Source: Deltaproteobacteria bacterium
GTDB lineage: Bacteria; Desulfobacterota; Desulfobacteria; Desulfobacterales; C00003060
Assembly (NCBI GenBank): GCA_003647275.1
Contig: QMMN01000022.1
Coordinates: 1-38,830, forward strand
Reading direction: 5' to 3'
DNA length: 38,830 nt
The notes beneath the pieces are model-generated. The model saw only the letters and a program-made list of their open reading frames with translations, was not told the origin of the DNA and searched no databases. A program made the position numbers and the translations under genes. Of the stretch, positions 1 through 7,340 are shown one piece after another (the first letter of the stretch is position 1; each line of letters starts with the position of its first letter).

Positions 1-350
1 ACGTAGGGTAAAACCAGTTCCTTCACATTTGACAGAACCTTTTCTTCAAGCTCGGTCTTGTCTTCCTCCCTCCGTCTTAGCAAGACTTTCAAGGCGGTAT
101 TCACTTCCTCAAGATTACGAGCCTGGGCCTTCAATGCTGCCTCTCTCTTCCGGAGGGTCTCCTCGGCCCGTTTGCGCTCTGTTATTTCTTCGTTGAGTTG
201 CTCTGCATAGATGATGGATTGGTCATAAGCAACCCGCAGCCGGCGAATACTCTCTCGCAGCGCCTCCTCGGCGCGCTTGCGCTCAACGGATTCTTTTTCC
301 AACTGTTTGACCGTTTTCACCAACTCTTCATGGGTGGGCTTTTTCCGCAT
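1..350 (-). CDS. LuxR-type transcriptional regulator, N-terminal part (cut by window edge)
   Basis: The gene starts at ATG 350-348, preceded by GGAGGG seven bases upstream, and runs off the left edge, so only about 116 residues are visible. They are almost entirely charged helix. Two copies of the linker motif that usually flanks PAS domains are present (ERKRAEEALRES near residue 22 and ERKRAEETLRKRE near residue 56), followed by NTALKVLLRRREEDKTELEEKV and then VKELVLPY. That last block matches what I recall from a deltaproteobacterial family that ends in a LuxR-type helix-turn-helix, but the DNA-binding domain is outside the window, so the call is family-based inference. No PAS domain separates the two linkers. 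A sigma70-like promoter on the same strand lies about 280 bases upstream. The alternative is a sensor kinase or other PAS-linked protein. Confidence 0.6.
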   Translation of the reverse strand, partial: MRKKPTHEELVKTVKQLEKESVERKRAEEALRESIRRLRVAYDQSIIYAEQLNEEITERKRAEETLRKREAALKAQARNLEEVNTALKVLLRRREEDKTELEEKVLSNVKELVLPY

Positions 351-626
351 TAGCACACCCTCCACAGGGCTATTGAACCAAAAAAGGCTTCTATGCGCCG
401 GACACAATGAGGCGTTCCCCCTGATAATGGAGGCATATAACTCGCGCCTTTAGTTACAGAACATAGCCCGGCTGGTATAAACGTTTGGCAGGCAATATGA
501 AAAATATAGGAATGAAGGCATAACATCCATCCTCCTTTACGGCTGGGGCATGAAAGCCTTGAGAAGGGCGACATCGGATGGACGAACTATGCTGCTTAAT
601 TATAACAAACTTATTTTATAATGTTT

Positions 627-655
627 TTTATATACATAAACGCTTGCCTTGTCAA
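627..655 (-). promoter_or_regulatory. sigma70-like promoter for the LuxR-type gene
   Basis: On the minus strand TTGACA (655-650) is followed by a 17-base spacer and TATAAA (632-627). It faces the LuxR-type gene that starts at 350, which would have a leader of about 270 bases. The -35 region sits in GCTTGACAAGGC, a 12-mer also found at the promoter near 7219. Confidence 0.5.
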
Positions 656-1019
656 GCCAAAACAAACCACCCTAAACCCGAGACTCTGAAAAATGCGGCG
701 ATCATTTTGTCGAAACCCGTGTATTCACGTTTCTGGTTTCATAAAGATACATTTTGGTTAAGGGCTCTTAATCGTTATGAAATGCCGGCGGCCTTGAGGG
801 GCACCCTTTCTATGCAAGGGGTTGGATACAATCCCGCACAGGTGCACTTATTCTCATGATGCTTTTTTTATGGGGATACAGACTCACCTCTTTATGTTTG
901 GTGCTATCTTGCGTGAGGCCCAAATTTGAGGCTTTGCGTGTTTTTTTCGGATATTGCTTCTGAATGGGCCTAAGCTGCCATGTCTGCGAATATGTATTAT
1001 AGCATCAGCCGTTAAGATC

Positions 1020-1048
1020 TTGACATTTAGTTAAAGTTTATGTATGAT
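1020..1048 (+). promoter_or_regulatory. sigma70-like promoter for the cytochrome-sensor operon
   Basis: TTGACA (1020-1025), a 17-base spacer and TATGAT (1043-1048) give a near-consensus promoter about 80 bases upstream of the cytochrome start. It is the only strong promoter seen ahead of the five plus-strand genes that end at 6085, so it probably drives all of them. Confidence 0.65.
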
Positions 1049-1129
1049 ATTATTTTATGGTGGACATTTTCGAATCGAAAATAAGACTTGAGGCCCTTGA
1101 AAAACAGGCCGTGGCCCTGGGTGCCTGAA

Positions 1130-1666
1130 ATGGTCAAACCTGCGTTCACCATCATCTTTATAGCCTTACTCCTCGAGACAATTTTCTCTTTCCTGGTAAC
1201 CTGTCCGTTCCAACTGGGTACCTGCGACGCCCTCGCTGAAGTTGAAGAAGAACCTTACCATATTGGCAACAGGAAGTGCCGCCTTTGTCATTTTGAATAT
1301 TTTAAGGAATGGGAAAAAGACCCTCATGCTAATGCCTTTGCCCGGCTGGGGAGGATGAAAAACAACCCATACTGTTTAAAGTGTCATACGACGGGCTATG
1401 GCCAACCGCAGGGTTTTGTCAGTGAAAAGATTACGCCGGAGCTAAGGGGGGTCCAGTGTGAGGCCTGCCACGGGCCTGGCAGCAAACATAAAGACAACCC
1501 TTACGACAAAGGGGCCTTCCCGATTGGAAGAAGGATAGATTATCAAAGGGTCTGCATCAAGTGTCATGATCGCAACTGGACCCCGGAATTCGACTATGAC
1601 AAATACCGAAAACGAATTGAACACAGAATCAAGCCCAAAGTAGAAAAAGGGGCGCCTTCAAGATGA
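1130..1666 (+). CDS. tetraheme cytochrome c, cytochrome c554-like
   Basis: This is an exported electron carrier or heme sensor. From ATG 1130 the protein has 178 residues. It opens with a signal peptide or signal anchor (about residues 1-35, hydrophobic core IIFIALLLETIFSFLV). Four CXXCH heme sites follow: CRLCH, CLKCH, CEACH and CIKCH. The blocks CLKCHTTGYG and GVQCEACHGPG are typical of the cytochrome c554 (NrfB/c-prime-like) multiheme family. The frame is also open back to a TTG at 1088, but that would put a proline-rich hydrophilic stretch ahead of the signal sequence, so 1130 is preferred. The stop codon overlaps the next start as ATGA, which implies translational coupling to the helical sensor protein. 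Electron partners are unknown. Confidence 0.85.
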   Translation: MVKPAFTIIFIALLLETIFSFLVTCPFQLGTCDALAEVEEEPYHIGNRKCRLCHFEYFKEWEKDPHANAFARLGRMKNNPYCLKCHTTGYGQPQGFVSEKITPELRGVQCEACHGPGSKHKDNPYDKGAFPIGRRIDYQRVCIKCHDRNWTPEFDYDKYRKRIEHRIKPKVEKGAPSR

Positions 1667-2538
1667 AAAAGACCGGGGTGGTTAAAACCGCCTTTAGTAT
1701 CTCCACTGCCCTTTCTCTCCTTATCGGCATCTTCATCTTGTTCAACGTCAAGACCATCCCACAGTACACTCGTATAATCGATACTGGAAAGCAGATACTA
1801 GAGTTAGTATTAGAGATGGAATTAAAAGAAAACAGTTATCTCCTTTACCACCGAAAGGACGCGGTAGACGATCTTAAAGATAAGATCAGCAAGTTAAGAA
1901 AGCTACTCTCCACCTATGAAAAATCAACATTCGCTGAAAAGCAAGCAGAGTTCTTCAGGCTTGCCGACTGGGAAGAGGCCATTAACCTGTATGACCGATT
2001 GTTTGATCAGTTTGTCCTCTACCATCAAGCCGTTGAAAAGAACATTGCTGAGATAAGAAATTTAGAAAAAAGTATTCTGGCGGTCATATTTTCGAAGATG
2101 AATCCCGAGCGCGGCATCATTGCCTTGCAGGAGATTCGCATACACGAGAAGGGCTACTTGCTTTACCGAAACTATCCCGAACCTCCGGATGAACGCTCTT
2201 TTCAGGATAAGCGCAAGGAAGCAGTTTCAAATCTTTTGATGTGGGCACAGAAAGATAAAAGGATTGAAGAATTGATGGACAAAGACAATCAGCTGTTTAG
2301 CGAAATTATAAACAACTACGAAAGTCAAGATAACACCCTCCTTGCACTAAAGAGGGAAGGTGGGAAAATAAGGAACATAGCCGAGAAGTTTTTGGAGGAA
2401 GGAAATAAAAGATTATACATCACCTTTCGTCGTTGTACATTTCTATGCACCGTCCTCTTGATTATGTGGCTGATCACAGCCACTGCCATTGTCGCTACCA
2501 GTGTCGCTGACAAGCTCGGCACCAAAGACAAGGGGTAA
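1663..2538 (+). CDS. stand-alone membrane sensor protein, HBM-like helical bundle, no output domain
   Basis: The protein has 291 residues. There is one membrane helix near residues 8-28, a mostly helical extracytoplasmic region of about 230 residues, a second membrane helix near 260-283, and only about a dozen cytoplasmic residues after it. The periplasmic part contains two related blocks, KENSYLLYHRKDAVDDLK and HEKGYLLYRNYPEPPDE, spaced as in the helical bimodular (HBM) sensor domains of chemoreceptors. In such proteins a HAMP and signalling domain would follow the second helix. Here there is none, and a HAMP histidine kinase is encoded 10 bases downstream. The start overlaps the cytochrome stop (ATGA). 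It could be a sensory subunit that acts on the kinase through membrane contacts. The HBM assignment is pattern recognition rather than a profile match. Confidence 0.6.
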   Translation: MKKTGVVKTAFSISTALSLLIGIFILFNVKTIPQYTRIIDTGKQILELVLEMELKENSYLLYHRKDAVDDLKDKISKLRKLLSTYEKSTFAEKQAEFFRLADWEEAINLYDRLFDQFVLYHQAVEKNIAEIRNLEKSILAVIFSKMNPERGIIALQEIRIHEKGYLLYRNYPEPPDERSFQDKRKEAVSNLLMWAQKDKRIEELMDKDNQLFSEIINNYESQDNTLLALKREGGKIRNIAEKFLEEGNKRLYITFRRCTFLCTVLLIMWLITATAIVATSVADKLGTKDKG

Positions 2539-2548
2539 TTTTTGAGAT

Positions 2549-4465
2549 ATGGTATCCCTAAAAGACAGGGGCATCCGGACCAAGATTATAGCGTCTATGG
2601 TTGTCTTGCTCGTGTTCATTCTCTTGCTCTCCTTTTGGGTCAGCTATATGCACGAACAAAAGAGCCTCCTGACCAACATGCAGGACAACGCAATCATCTT
2701 GAACCGTGCACTGATTATCGGCATCATTAACCAAAAAAGTATTGCCGAAAAGGTGAACCTGCAAGCATTGGTGGAAGAATTATCGCTAACCGAAGGGGTT
2801 TTCGGTGTATGGGTTATTGATAACCATTCGCGAATTACATCCGCCACATTCAGGGAGCAAGTGGGGGAAGTCGCATCTTGCCGTTTCATTTCGGAGGCCT
2901 TACAAGAGGGCTATTATGTTAGCGGATTTGACACGAAGATGGGAGAGGAGGTTTACACGGCAGTTTATCCCCTTAAGAAAGGGAATAGGATTTTTGGGGT
3001 GCTGGAGGTTGCCTTTGAATTGCGGGAATATCTGCGAGCTGCTCCCAAGGATCGGAAACAACTCCTCAGCCAGATGAAAAAAGACAGCCGCATCATGGCC
3101 GAATCGCTCAGTTACAGTATCAAAAATATGCGGGATGTAAACGAACTGATCCATATTCAAAAATTAGTAGACAGGTTAACCACAGAATCCGAAATTATTT
3201 CGCGGATCATGATTGTCGACGATAACAGCCGGATCATCGCCTGCAATGACCTGAACAGGGTAGGCATGATTGCCGATGACAAAGGGGTCAGGGCAATTAT
3301 CAATGGGGCGGAAATCTACACCCGGCTGTTTCCTCGTCAAAAAATCTATATGGTCGATATGCCGTTAAAAATCGGTGATGAATTTAAAGGCGTGGTCAGT
3401 ATTGGTTATGATGCAACGAATTATTATACACATTTGTCTGAAATCTTTCACTTTGGCCTGTTGATTTCCGGTATGGGTGTTCTCATGGGCATATTGCTTT
3501 CCTTTCAAGTGGCCAACCCCATTATTACGCCCATCCAGCGCCTGACAGAGGTGACAAAAAAACTGGCGGCAGGAGATCTCTCCCAACGCGCCACTGTAAG
3601 TTCCAAAGATGAGGTTGGCGCTTTAGCCAGGGCCTTCAATCGGATGGCTGCGGATCTGTCACGCTCCAAGGAGGAAATAGATCAATATAGCAAAACCCTT
3701 GAGGAAAAGGTACGGCAACGCACACGGGAGCTGGAAATTAGTAACCAGGAATTAAGGAGCATTCAAAATGAGTTGATGGAAGCCAACATAGTCAAGTCAG
3801 AATTGTTGAGCATCGCCTCTCATGAGCTTCGTACCCCCCTGACCACCCTTTTGGGATACAGCGAGCTCCTACTAACCAGACCCTTGACGGAAAGTCAGAA
3901 AAAGGAGTTTTTGGGCTTTATCAATGAGGAGTCGATCCGCCTGAGCAAGATCGTCGATGACCTTCTAGATATCTCCCGGATAGAATCCCAACAGGTTGTT
4001 GGATTTGTGAAAAAACCTGTGCAACTGGCCGAGGTTTTGTTGAAAAACATTAAGTTTTATTCTGGAGTAGAGACAGGTCACCGCATTATCACAAATATAA
4101 AACAAGATTTACCCCTTGTAAGTGCAGATGGCGAGAAGATTGGCCAGGTGATAAAGAACCTTATTGATAATGCAATTAAATACTCTCGAGGTGGCGATAT
4201 TATGTGTAGAGCCTCTGTAAAGGATGAGATGGTCTGGATTGATATTCAAGATCAGGGCATTGGAATATCAGAACAGGACCTTCCTCGTATCTTTGATAAG
4301 TTCTTTCGGGTAGAGCGCAAGGAGACAGCACATATTAGCGGCACAGGCCTTGGGTTGTCTATCGCAAAATATATTATAGAGTCTCATGGTGGCGAGATAG
4401 AAGTAGAAAGCCAACTGGGCAAAGGGACAACAATCGGTTTTGGACTCCCTATTTTTAAGGATTGA
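2549..4465 (+). CDS. HAMP sensor histidine kinase with double extracytoplasmic sensor
   Basis: This 638-residue transmembrane kinase probably phosphorylates the response regulator encoded next. It has a membrane helix near residues 12-34, an extracytoplasmic region to about 300, and a second helix near 300-322. A HAMP domain (about 322-375) and a coiled coil (EEKVRQRTRELEISNQEL) follow. The HisKA domain carries phosphoacceptor His425 in SHELRTPLTTLLGY. The ATPase domain has an N box near 541 (NLIDNAIKYS), DQGIGIS near 568 and GTGLGLSIAK near 597. Two similar segments in the sensor, VWVIDNHSRITSAT and IMIVDDNSRIIACN, suggest tandem cache or PAS-like halves. The gene begins 10 bases after the previous stop with no clear ribosome site, so it probably relies on coupling. 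Its stop overlaps a possible TTG start of the regulator. Confidence 0.9.
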   Translation: MVSLKDRGIRTKIIASMVVLLVFILLLSFWVSYMHEQKSLLTNMQDNAIILNRALIIGIINQKSIAEKVNLQALVEELSLTEGVFGVWVIDNHSRITSATFREQVGEVASCRFISEALQEGYYVSGFDTKMGEEVYTAVYPLKKGNRIFGVLEVAFELREYLRAAPKDRKQLLSQMKKDSRIMAESLSYSIKNMRDVNELIHIQKLVDRLTTESEIISRIMIVDDNSRIIACNDLNRVGMIADDKGVRAIINGAEIYTRLFPRQKIYMVDMPLKIGDEFKGVVSIGYDATNYYTHLSEIFHFGLLISGMGVLMGILLSFQVANPIITPIQRLTEVTKKLAAGDLSQRATVSSKDEVGALARAFNRMAADLSRSKEEIDQYSKTLEEKVRQRTRELEISNQELRSIQNELMEANIVKSELLSIASHELRTPLTTLLGYSELLLTRPLTESQKKEFLGFINEESIRLSKIVDDLLDISRIESQQVVGFVKKPVQLAEVLLKNIKFYSGVETGHRIITNIKQDLPLVSADGEKIGQVIKNLIDNAIKYSRGGDIMCRASVKDEMVWIDIQDQGIGISEQDLPRIFDKFFRVERKETAHISGTGLGLSIAKYIIESHGGEIEVESQLGKGTTIGFGLPIFKD

Positions 4466-4473
4466 GACTTAAC

Positions 4474-4839
4474 ATGAAAAAGATATTAATTGTCGATGAT
4501 GAGGAAAAAGTAAGAAGGCTGGTAGAAGTCACGCTTTCTATAGGCAAGTTTGATATCCTGCATGCCTCGTCAGGCGAAGAGGCCTTAAAGATAGCCCGAG
4601 AGAGTAAGCCTGATATCATGTTATTAGACATTATGATGCCAGGCAAATTGGATGGCTTTGATGTGTGCAGGCTTCTCAAAAAAGACCCTGATATAGCGAA
4701 TATTTACATTATTATGCTGACGGCTAAAGGACAAAAAGTTGACAAAGAAAAAGGGCTTGCCTTAGGCGCGGACGATTATTTTGTGAAGCCATTTAGCCCT
4801 ATGGAGTTAATCGATAAGATAGACAGAGTCCTAGCCTAA
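4474..4839 (+). CDS. single-domain response regulator (CheY-like receiver)
   Basis: From ATG 4474 this is a 121-residue receiver domain with no output domain. The acidic pocket is D8/D9, the phosphoacceptor is D52 (LLDIMMPG), the switch threonine is T83 (LTAK) and the conserved lysine is K105 (VKPF). An in-frame TTG at 4462 overlaps the kinase stop as TTGA and could also be used, which would add four residues. The gene follows its probable kinase directly. Without a DNA-binding or enzymatic domain it must act through protein contacts or as a phosphorelay intermediate, so the system's transcriptional output, if there is one, must lie elsewhere. The convergent soluble kinase at 6089-6946 is one possible further partner. 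Confidence 0.92.
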   Translation: MKKILIVDDEEKVRRLVEVTLSIGKFDILHASSGEEALKIARESKPDIMLLDIMMPGKLDGFDVCRLLKKDPDIANIYIIMLTAKGQKVDKEKGLALGADDYFVKPFSPMELIDKIDRVLA

Positions 4840-4855
4840 AAACGGGGGAAAGACC

Positions 4856-6085
4856 TTGCAGAAGATATGGTATGCCGTCATTATCATTTTGATTGGCCTT
4901 GGTGTTTATAGCCTCTATGGCTATCTTCGCTTAGAATCACCGCCGATCCAAGAAGAAGCGGTTTTGAAGACACCGCCGCCTGCGCATGTGGCTCCAACCC
5001 CTGGGGTAACCCCCAATGAGATCGTCATCGGTTCGTCTTTGGCCCTCGGGGGACATGCCAGCTTTTTGGGCACCCAATACCTCCATGGTGCCATGTGCCT
5101 GATCAACCAAATAAACAAGGAGGGCGGCATCCACCATCGTAAGATCACGGTGATTGCCTATGATGATGGATACGACCCGCCACAATGTGTGGCCAATACA
5201 GAGAGGTTAATCCACAAGGACAAGGTCTTTTGCCTCTTCTGCTATGTGGGGACACCGACCAGCGTAAAGATTATAGACATTGTGGAAGAGGCCAAAATCC
5301 CGCTTCTGGGTCTCTTCACCGGGGCGGATAAACTACGCTTTCCTTTTCGGCATTATATCTTTAATGTCCGATCCTCTTACTACCAGGAGACCAACGCGGT
5401 TGTCCGTTACTTTGTGGAAGAGAAGGGGCTGCGCCGAATAGCAGTATTCTACCAATACGATGACTATGGTTTTGACGGGCTTAAGGGTACACAGATTGCC
5501 TTGCAAAAATATGGTCTTTCTCCAGTGGCCACGGGGAGCTTTATAAGGGGAACCTTGGAGATTGAGGATGCCCTGGACAAGATCCAGGCGTCTCGAGCCC
5601 AAGCAGTCATCATGATAGGTACCTATAGTCCTTGTGCCAAGTTTATCAAAGAGGCCAGGGCCAGGGGGTTTAATCCTTTATTTCACAACGTCTCTTTTGT
5701 AGGGGCAGATAAGCTGGTTCAAGAACTTGGTGATGCTGGCGAGGGGGTCCTGATCACCCAGGTTGTACCTCCACCTACGGAACGGATTCTTTTGCCTGCC
5801 ACAGAGCAATATTCTCGCCTTTTAACGCAATATTATCCGCAGGATGAACCGAACTTTGTAAGTTTTGAGGGCTTTATTAATGCCAGGATTTTGATCGAAG
5901 CCTTGAGGCGGGCAGGACGAGATATTACGCGGGAAGGTTTTATCCGGGCATTAGAATCTATTAGGGAACATTACGTAGGAATTGGGGCGGTTATTAACTT
6001 TGGGCCGCGGGATCACCAGGGGATAGATGACGTATACCTGACTGAGGTCAGGAACGGAAAACTCCAGCTTCTATTGTACAAGTAA
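4856..6085 (+). CDS. membrane-tethered branched-chain-type periplasmic binding protein
   Basis: The predicted start is TTG 4856, with GGGGGAA seven bases upstream and no better in-frame start. The 409 residues begin with an uncleaved-looking membrane helix (about 4-24), then a proline-rich tether (PPPAHVAPTPGVTP). The rest is a type I periplasmic binding fold of the Leu/Ile/Val (Peripla_BP_6) family, with characteristic segments EIVIGSSLALGGHASFLG, GGIHHRKITVIAYDD and VGTPTSVKIIDIVEEAKIP. Such proteins normally deliver amino acids or related ligands to an ABC permease, but no permease or ATPase gene is nearby. As the last gene of a sensor operon it more likely presents a small ligand to the sensor proteins. 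The ligand cannot be predicted. The gene ends 3 bp from a convergent kinase gene. Confidence 0.8.
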   Translation: MQKIWYAVIIILIGLGVYSLYGYLRLESPPIQEEAVLKTPPPAHVAPTPGVTPNEIVIGSSLALGGHASFLGTQYLHGAMCLINQINKEGGIHHRKITVIAYDDGYDPPQCVANTERLIHKDKVFCLFCYVGTPTSVKIIDIVEEAKIPLLGLFTGADKLRFPFRHYIFNVRSSYYQETNAVVRYFVEEKGLRRIAVFYQYDDYGFDGLKGTQIALQKYGLSPVATGSFIRGTLEIEDALDKIQASRAQAVIMIGTYSPCAKFIKEARARGFNPLFHNVSFVGADKLVQELGDAGEGVLITQVVPPPTERILLPATEQYSRLLTQYYPQDEPNFVSFEGFINARILIEALRRAGRDITREGFIRALESIREHYVGIGAVINFGPRDHQGIDDVYLTEVRNGKLQLLLYK

Positions 6086-6088
6086 GAA

Positions 6089-6946
6089 TTAGGATGCCGG
6101 CAGGCATATCTTAAATTGGGTACCCTCATTAGGTGCACTTGTTACATCTATCATCCCTCCGTGTTTCTCTATAATCCCATAGCATATAAATAGGCCGAGA
6201 CCCGTGCCGCGGCCTTCACCTTTTGTTGTGTAAAACGGCTCAAAGACATGCTCCAAGTTCTCAGGGGGTATGCCGCAACCGGTATCTTCAAACAGGATTT
6301 CTACGTAAGGCTGTTTTTTTGTTGATTTTTCCGGATGATAACAGGTGGCAATGCGCAAGGTACCACCCTGCTCCATGGCCTCGATGGCATTGAGGGTCAG
6401 ATTCGTGAAAACCTGTTCAATTTGAGTATCATCTATCCAAAGTTTTGGCAGGTTATGTTGGAAGTTTTTTTCGACCTTTATCTGGCTCTTTATAAATCTA
6501 TATTTCAACAAGAAAAGGCTCTGTTCCAAGATCGCACTGATATCTTTAGGTTCTCTTTTTTCAGGCTTCTTACGCGATAGGTCGAGAATCTGTTGCAACA
6601 TGGAAGAAGCCTTCATTAAGCTTTGTTCTATTAACTCCAGGCGTTCAACCACCCCTTCCGAAAAGTTGGCCCTATCCATGAGTAAGAGAGACAAATGACC
6701 CGCCGCCGGGGTTAGTATGTTGTTAATCTCGTGCGCAATACCAGCTGCCAGTTCCCCCAAGAGGGTGATCCTGGCCGAACGCTCCAGCTGTTGTTTGGTT
6801 AATTCTAATTGCCTCTCCTGCTCCTTTCTTTCCATAAAGACCCTGGCCAGGTCTTTAGCGTAAAGCAACGCCTGTTCTTCAATGGCTTTCAAATTATTTT
6901 CTAAGTTTTTCACAGGAGGTTCCGGTGTTCTTCTCTTTTCTGTCAT
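6089..6946 (-). CDS. soluble NtrB-type histidine kinase without a sensor domain
   Basis: This 285-residue protein has no membrane segment. A coiled coil (about 15-60) leads into a HisKA domain with phosphoacceptor His72 in AAGIAHEINNILTPAAGH. The HATPase domain has NLTLNAIEAM, EDTGCGIP and GTGLGLFICYG. The arrangement resembles the NtrB/ZraS class of kinases stripped of its sensing part, so it probably takes its input from a partner protein. It is encoded convergently with the binding-protein gene and ends 3 bp from it, so the two transcripts must overlap. A sigma70-like promoter lies upstream at 7196-7224. No clear ribosome site precedes ATG 6946. Its response regulator is not obvious; the CheY-like protein at 4474 is one possibility. 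Confidence 0.85.
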   Translation of the reverse strand: MTEKRRTPEPPVKNLENNLKAIEEQALLYAKDLARVFMERKEQERQLELTKQQLERSARITLLGELAAGIAHEINNILTPAAGHLSLLLMDRANFSEGVVERLELIEQSLMKASSMLQQILDLSRKKPEKREPKDISAILEQSLFLLKYRFIKSQIKVEKNFQHNLPKLWIDDTQIEQVFTNLTLNAIEAMEQGGTLRIATCYHPEKSTKKQPYVEILFEDTGCGIPPENLEHVFEPFYTTKGEGRGTGLGLFICYGIIEKHGGMIDVTSAPNEGTQFKICLPAS

Positions 6947-7195
6947 CGGATCTACAGACGTTCAATCATGGGTTTGCTGTATATATAGGACTTAGTTCAC
7001 TTGGCTAACGACGGGGTGACATTAAACGTCGCCTGGTGACGGTACAGGAAGGAATTGTATGTACTCAAGCCATCAGACCTCCGGAGCGGAGCGCTCAACC
7101 TTTGAGTTGCTCCTGGGTTGAGATGACCCTTTAAGGGTTAGATCGACCCGCAAAAATATGCCGAATGGAATATAATGCATTTACTCTATTACATT

Positions 7196-7224
7196 TCTAT
7201 AGGCTAACAAAATCGCCTTGTCAA
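7196..7224 (-). promoter_or_regulatory. sigma70-like promoter for the soluble histidine kinase
   Basis: On the minus strand TTGACA (7224-7219), a 17-base spacer and TATAGA (7201-7196) form a plausible promoter about 250 bases upstream of the kinase start at 6946. The -35 context GCTTGACAAGGC is identical to that of the LuxR-type gene promoter. Confidence 0.45.
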
Positions 7225-7265
7225 GCTCCAAATCCCATAGCCCAAAGGGCTTCCTTTGAAGCTCC

Positions 7266-7281
7266 CTGCAGCTTGCTGCAG
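7266..7281. repeat. palindrome CTGCAGC-TT-GCTGCAG
   Basis: A perfect 7-base inverted repeat with a 2-base centre lies about 60 bases downstream of aspS. It is not followed by a T-run on the minus strand, so it is not a convincing intrinsic terminator. It resembles REP-type hairpins, but only one copy occurs in this window. Confidence 0.4.
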
Positions 7282-7340
7282 AGAATGCGCTCGCTTTTGC
7301 GGTTCAAAATTATCTTTTTTAATAAACCCTTACACCCATG

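Larger units (their letters stand above)
351..1129. other. long divergent intergenic region
   Basis: This stretch separates the minus-strand LuxR-type gene from the plus-strand cytochrome operon. It is AT-rich and contains the two outward-facing promoter candidates listed separately. Short open frames exist on both strands but lack ribosome sites and look non-coding. I saw no RNA gene, terminator or mobile element in it. Confidence 0.6.
6947..7340. other. intergenic region between the kinase gene and aspS
   Basis: This holds the promoter at 7196-7224 and a GC-rich palindrome at 7266-7281. Several short self-complementary motifs also occur, such as CCCTTTAAGGG near 7130. I see no gene with a ribosome site. 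No hairpin followed by a T-run was found for terminating aspS transcription. Confidence 0.5.

Noticed and set aside
578-859. Open frame of 93 codons on the plus strand in the first intergenic region
   Set aside because: No ribosome site, unusual composition with clustered Cys and Phe, and it overlaps the promoter of the LuxR-type gene.
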